From Leptasterias polaris (lineage: Eukaryota > Echinodermata > Asteroidea > Forcipulatida > Asteriidae): a stretch of DNA of 64,000 nucleotides. Below the pieces are notes generated by a model. That model did no database searches. It had not been told where the DNA came from and saw only the letters and a list, made by a program, of their open reading frames with translations. Where the stretch lies: assembly GCA_037783415.1 (NCBI GenBank), contig JAZGTN010000068.1, positions 1,426,001 to 1,490,000 of the forward strand, read 5' to 3'. Shown piece after piece: positions 63,546 to 64,000 of the stretch. Position numbers and translations under genes: made by a program. How positions within the stretch are numbered: the first letter of the stretch is position 1; every line of letters starts with the position of its first letter.

Positions 63546-64000
63546 CTATACAGCTTCATTTATTCACAAACAACAAAAACATTGACACATCAATGGTCCA
63601 CATTAAAAGAAGTCCACATAGAATACTGCTATTACATAGCAATTACAGAGAATTAAGGGAATAACAAATACATAAATATATACTTATAGTTATATTGATA
63701 TACACAATTTATCGTGATTTGATCACGTAAAGGGATATAAAATAAGTATGATGATCAAATTCAACGACTTCATTTAGAATTTAAAGATTAGTCTGTCATC
63801 TTCAACCAAACAAACACATTTGTAGACTTTGTTAAACCCATATGTTTGAAGTCTACACCTTTCCCTTATTAGGAAATGTTTGAGTGCCTGTTTAAATATT
63901 TCTACAATGTTGACTTGGGAGGACTTTTTATCTTCATTAAAAACAAGATCACATCGACATTTCCAAATAACATTAACCATTATGGCAACAATAATCATGG
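63546..64000 (-). pseudogene. LINE 3' fragment, cut by the window edge
   Basis: A minus-strand frame (63998-63774) reads VIWKCRCDLVFNEDKK and then FKQALKHFLIRERCR, resembling the end of some non-LTR reverse-transcriptase ORFs (IWKxRCDxVF pattern). An AT-rich 3' region of about 225 bases follows, up to where receptor upstream similarity starts. The family is uncertain. Confidence 0.45.

Noticed and set aside
63774..63998. Possible host gene at the right edge
   Set aside because: The pattern is that of a LINE ORF end, and the frame is cut by the window; kept only as a retrotransposon remnant.

Overview
The window is animal genomic DNA: introns with GT-AG borders, many transposons, AT-rich spacers and a receptor built from scavenger-receptor cysteine-rich (SRCR), somatomedin-B (SMB) and seven-transmembrane (7TM) parts. 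Expanded SRCR genes, BEL/Pao and CR1-like retrotransposons and many TTAA-type miniature elements suggest a marine invertebrate deuterostome, most likely an echinoderm. The species cannot be fixed from sequence alone. I see no rRNA gene, complete tRNA gene, CRISPR array or bacterial operon.

Main gene (minus strand, 63444 to 29890). I reconstruct nine coding exons: a signal-peptide exon at 63.4 kb; seven single-exon SRCR-like domains between 41.7 and 35.1 kb in the order S0-A1-B1-A2-B2-A3-B3; one large exon (34716-32471) with an SMB domain, a long glycosylated ectodomain and TM1-5; and a last exon (30153-29890) with TM6-7 and the tail. All joins are phase 1 up to the large exon; the last is phase 0. 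Exon lengths sum to 5175 bases, a 1,724-residue protein plus stop. A 1.92-kb A-B block was duplicated recently.

Second gene. A near copy of the signal-peptide exon lies at 6258-6141 on the same strand and is embedded in sequence paralogous to that around the first. I read it as exon 1 of a neighbouring tandem paralogue whose other exons lie left of the window.

Intron 1 of the main gene is about 21.6 kb. Compared with the second copy it carries an extra 18.9-kb block (about 43412-62334): a tandem array of roughly 3-kb units, broken by a nest of other repeats (1.1-kb monomers rich in TGACGTCA, a 2.8-kb TA-flanked element, a small hAT-like element), a 1.33-kb CACTG element and a 294-bp near-perfect palindrome.

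The 23 kb between the two receptor genes (6.3-29.5 kb) is mostly mobile DNA: a dispersed repeat carrying a 146-bp minisatellite, a 5'-truncated CR1-like LINE inside it, an intact BEL/Pao retrotransposon with 576-bp LTRs that I read as identical, TTAA-type miniature elements and a fold-back element. At the left, intron 1 of the second gene holds a Tc1/mariner-superfamily transposon with an open transposase gene plus a non-autonomous relative. The paralogous region at 62.4-63.2 kb preserves the empty target sites of both.
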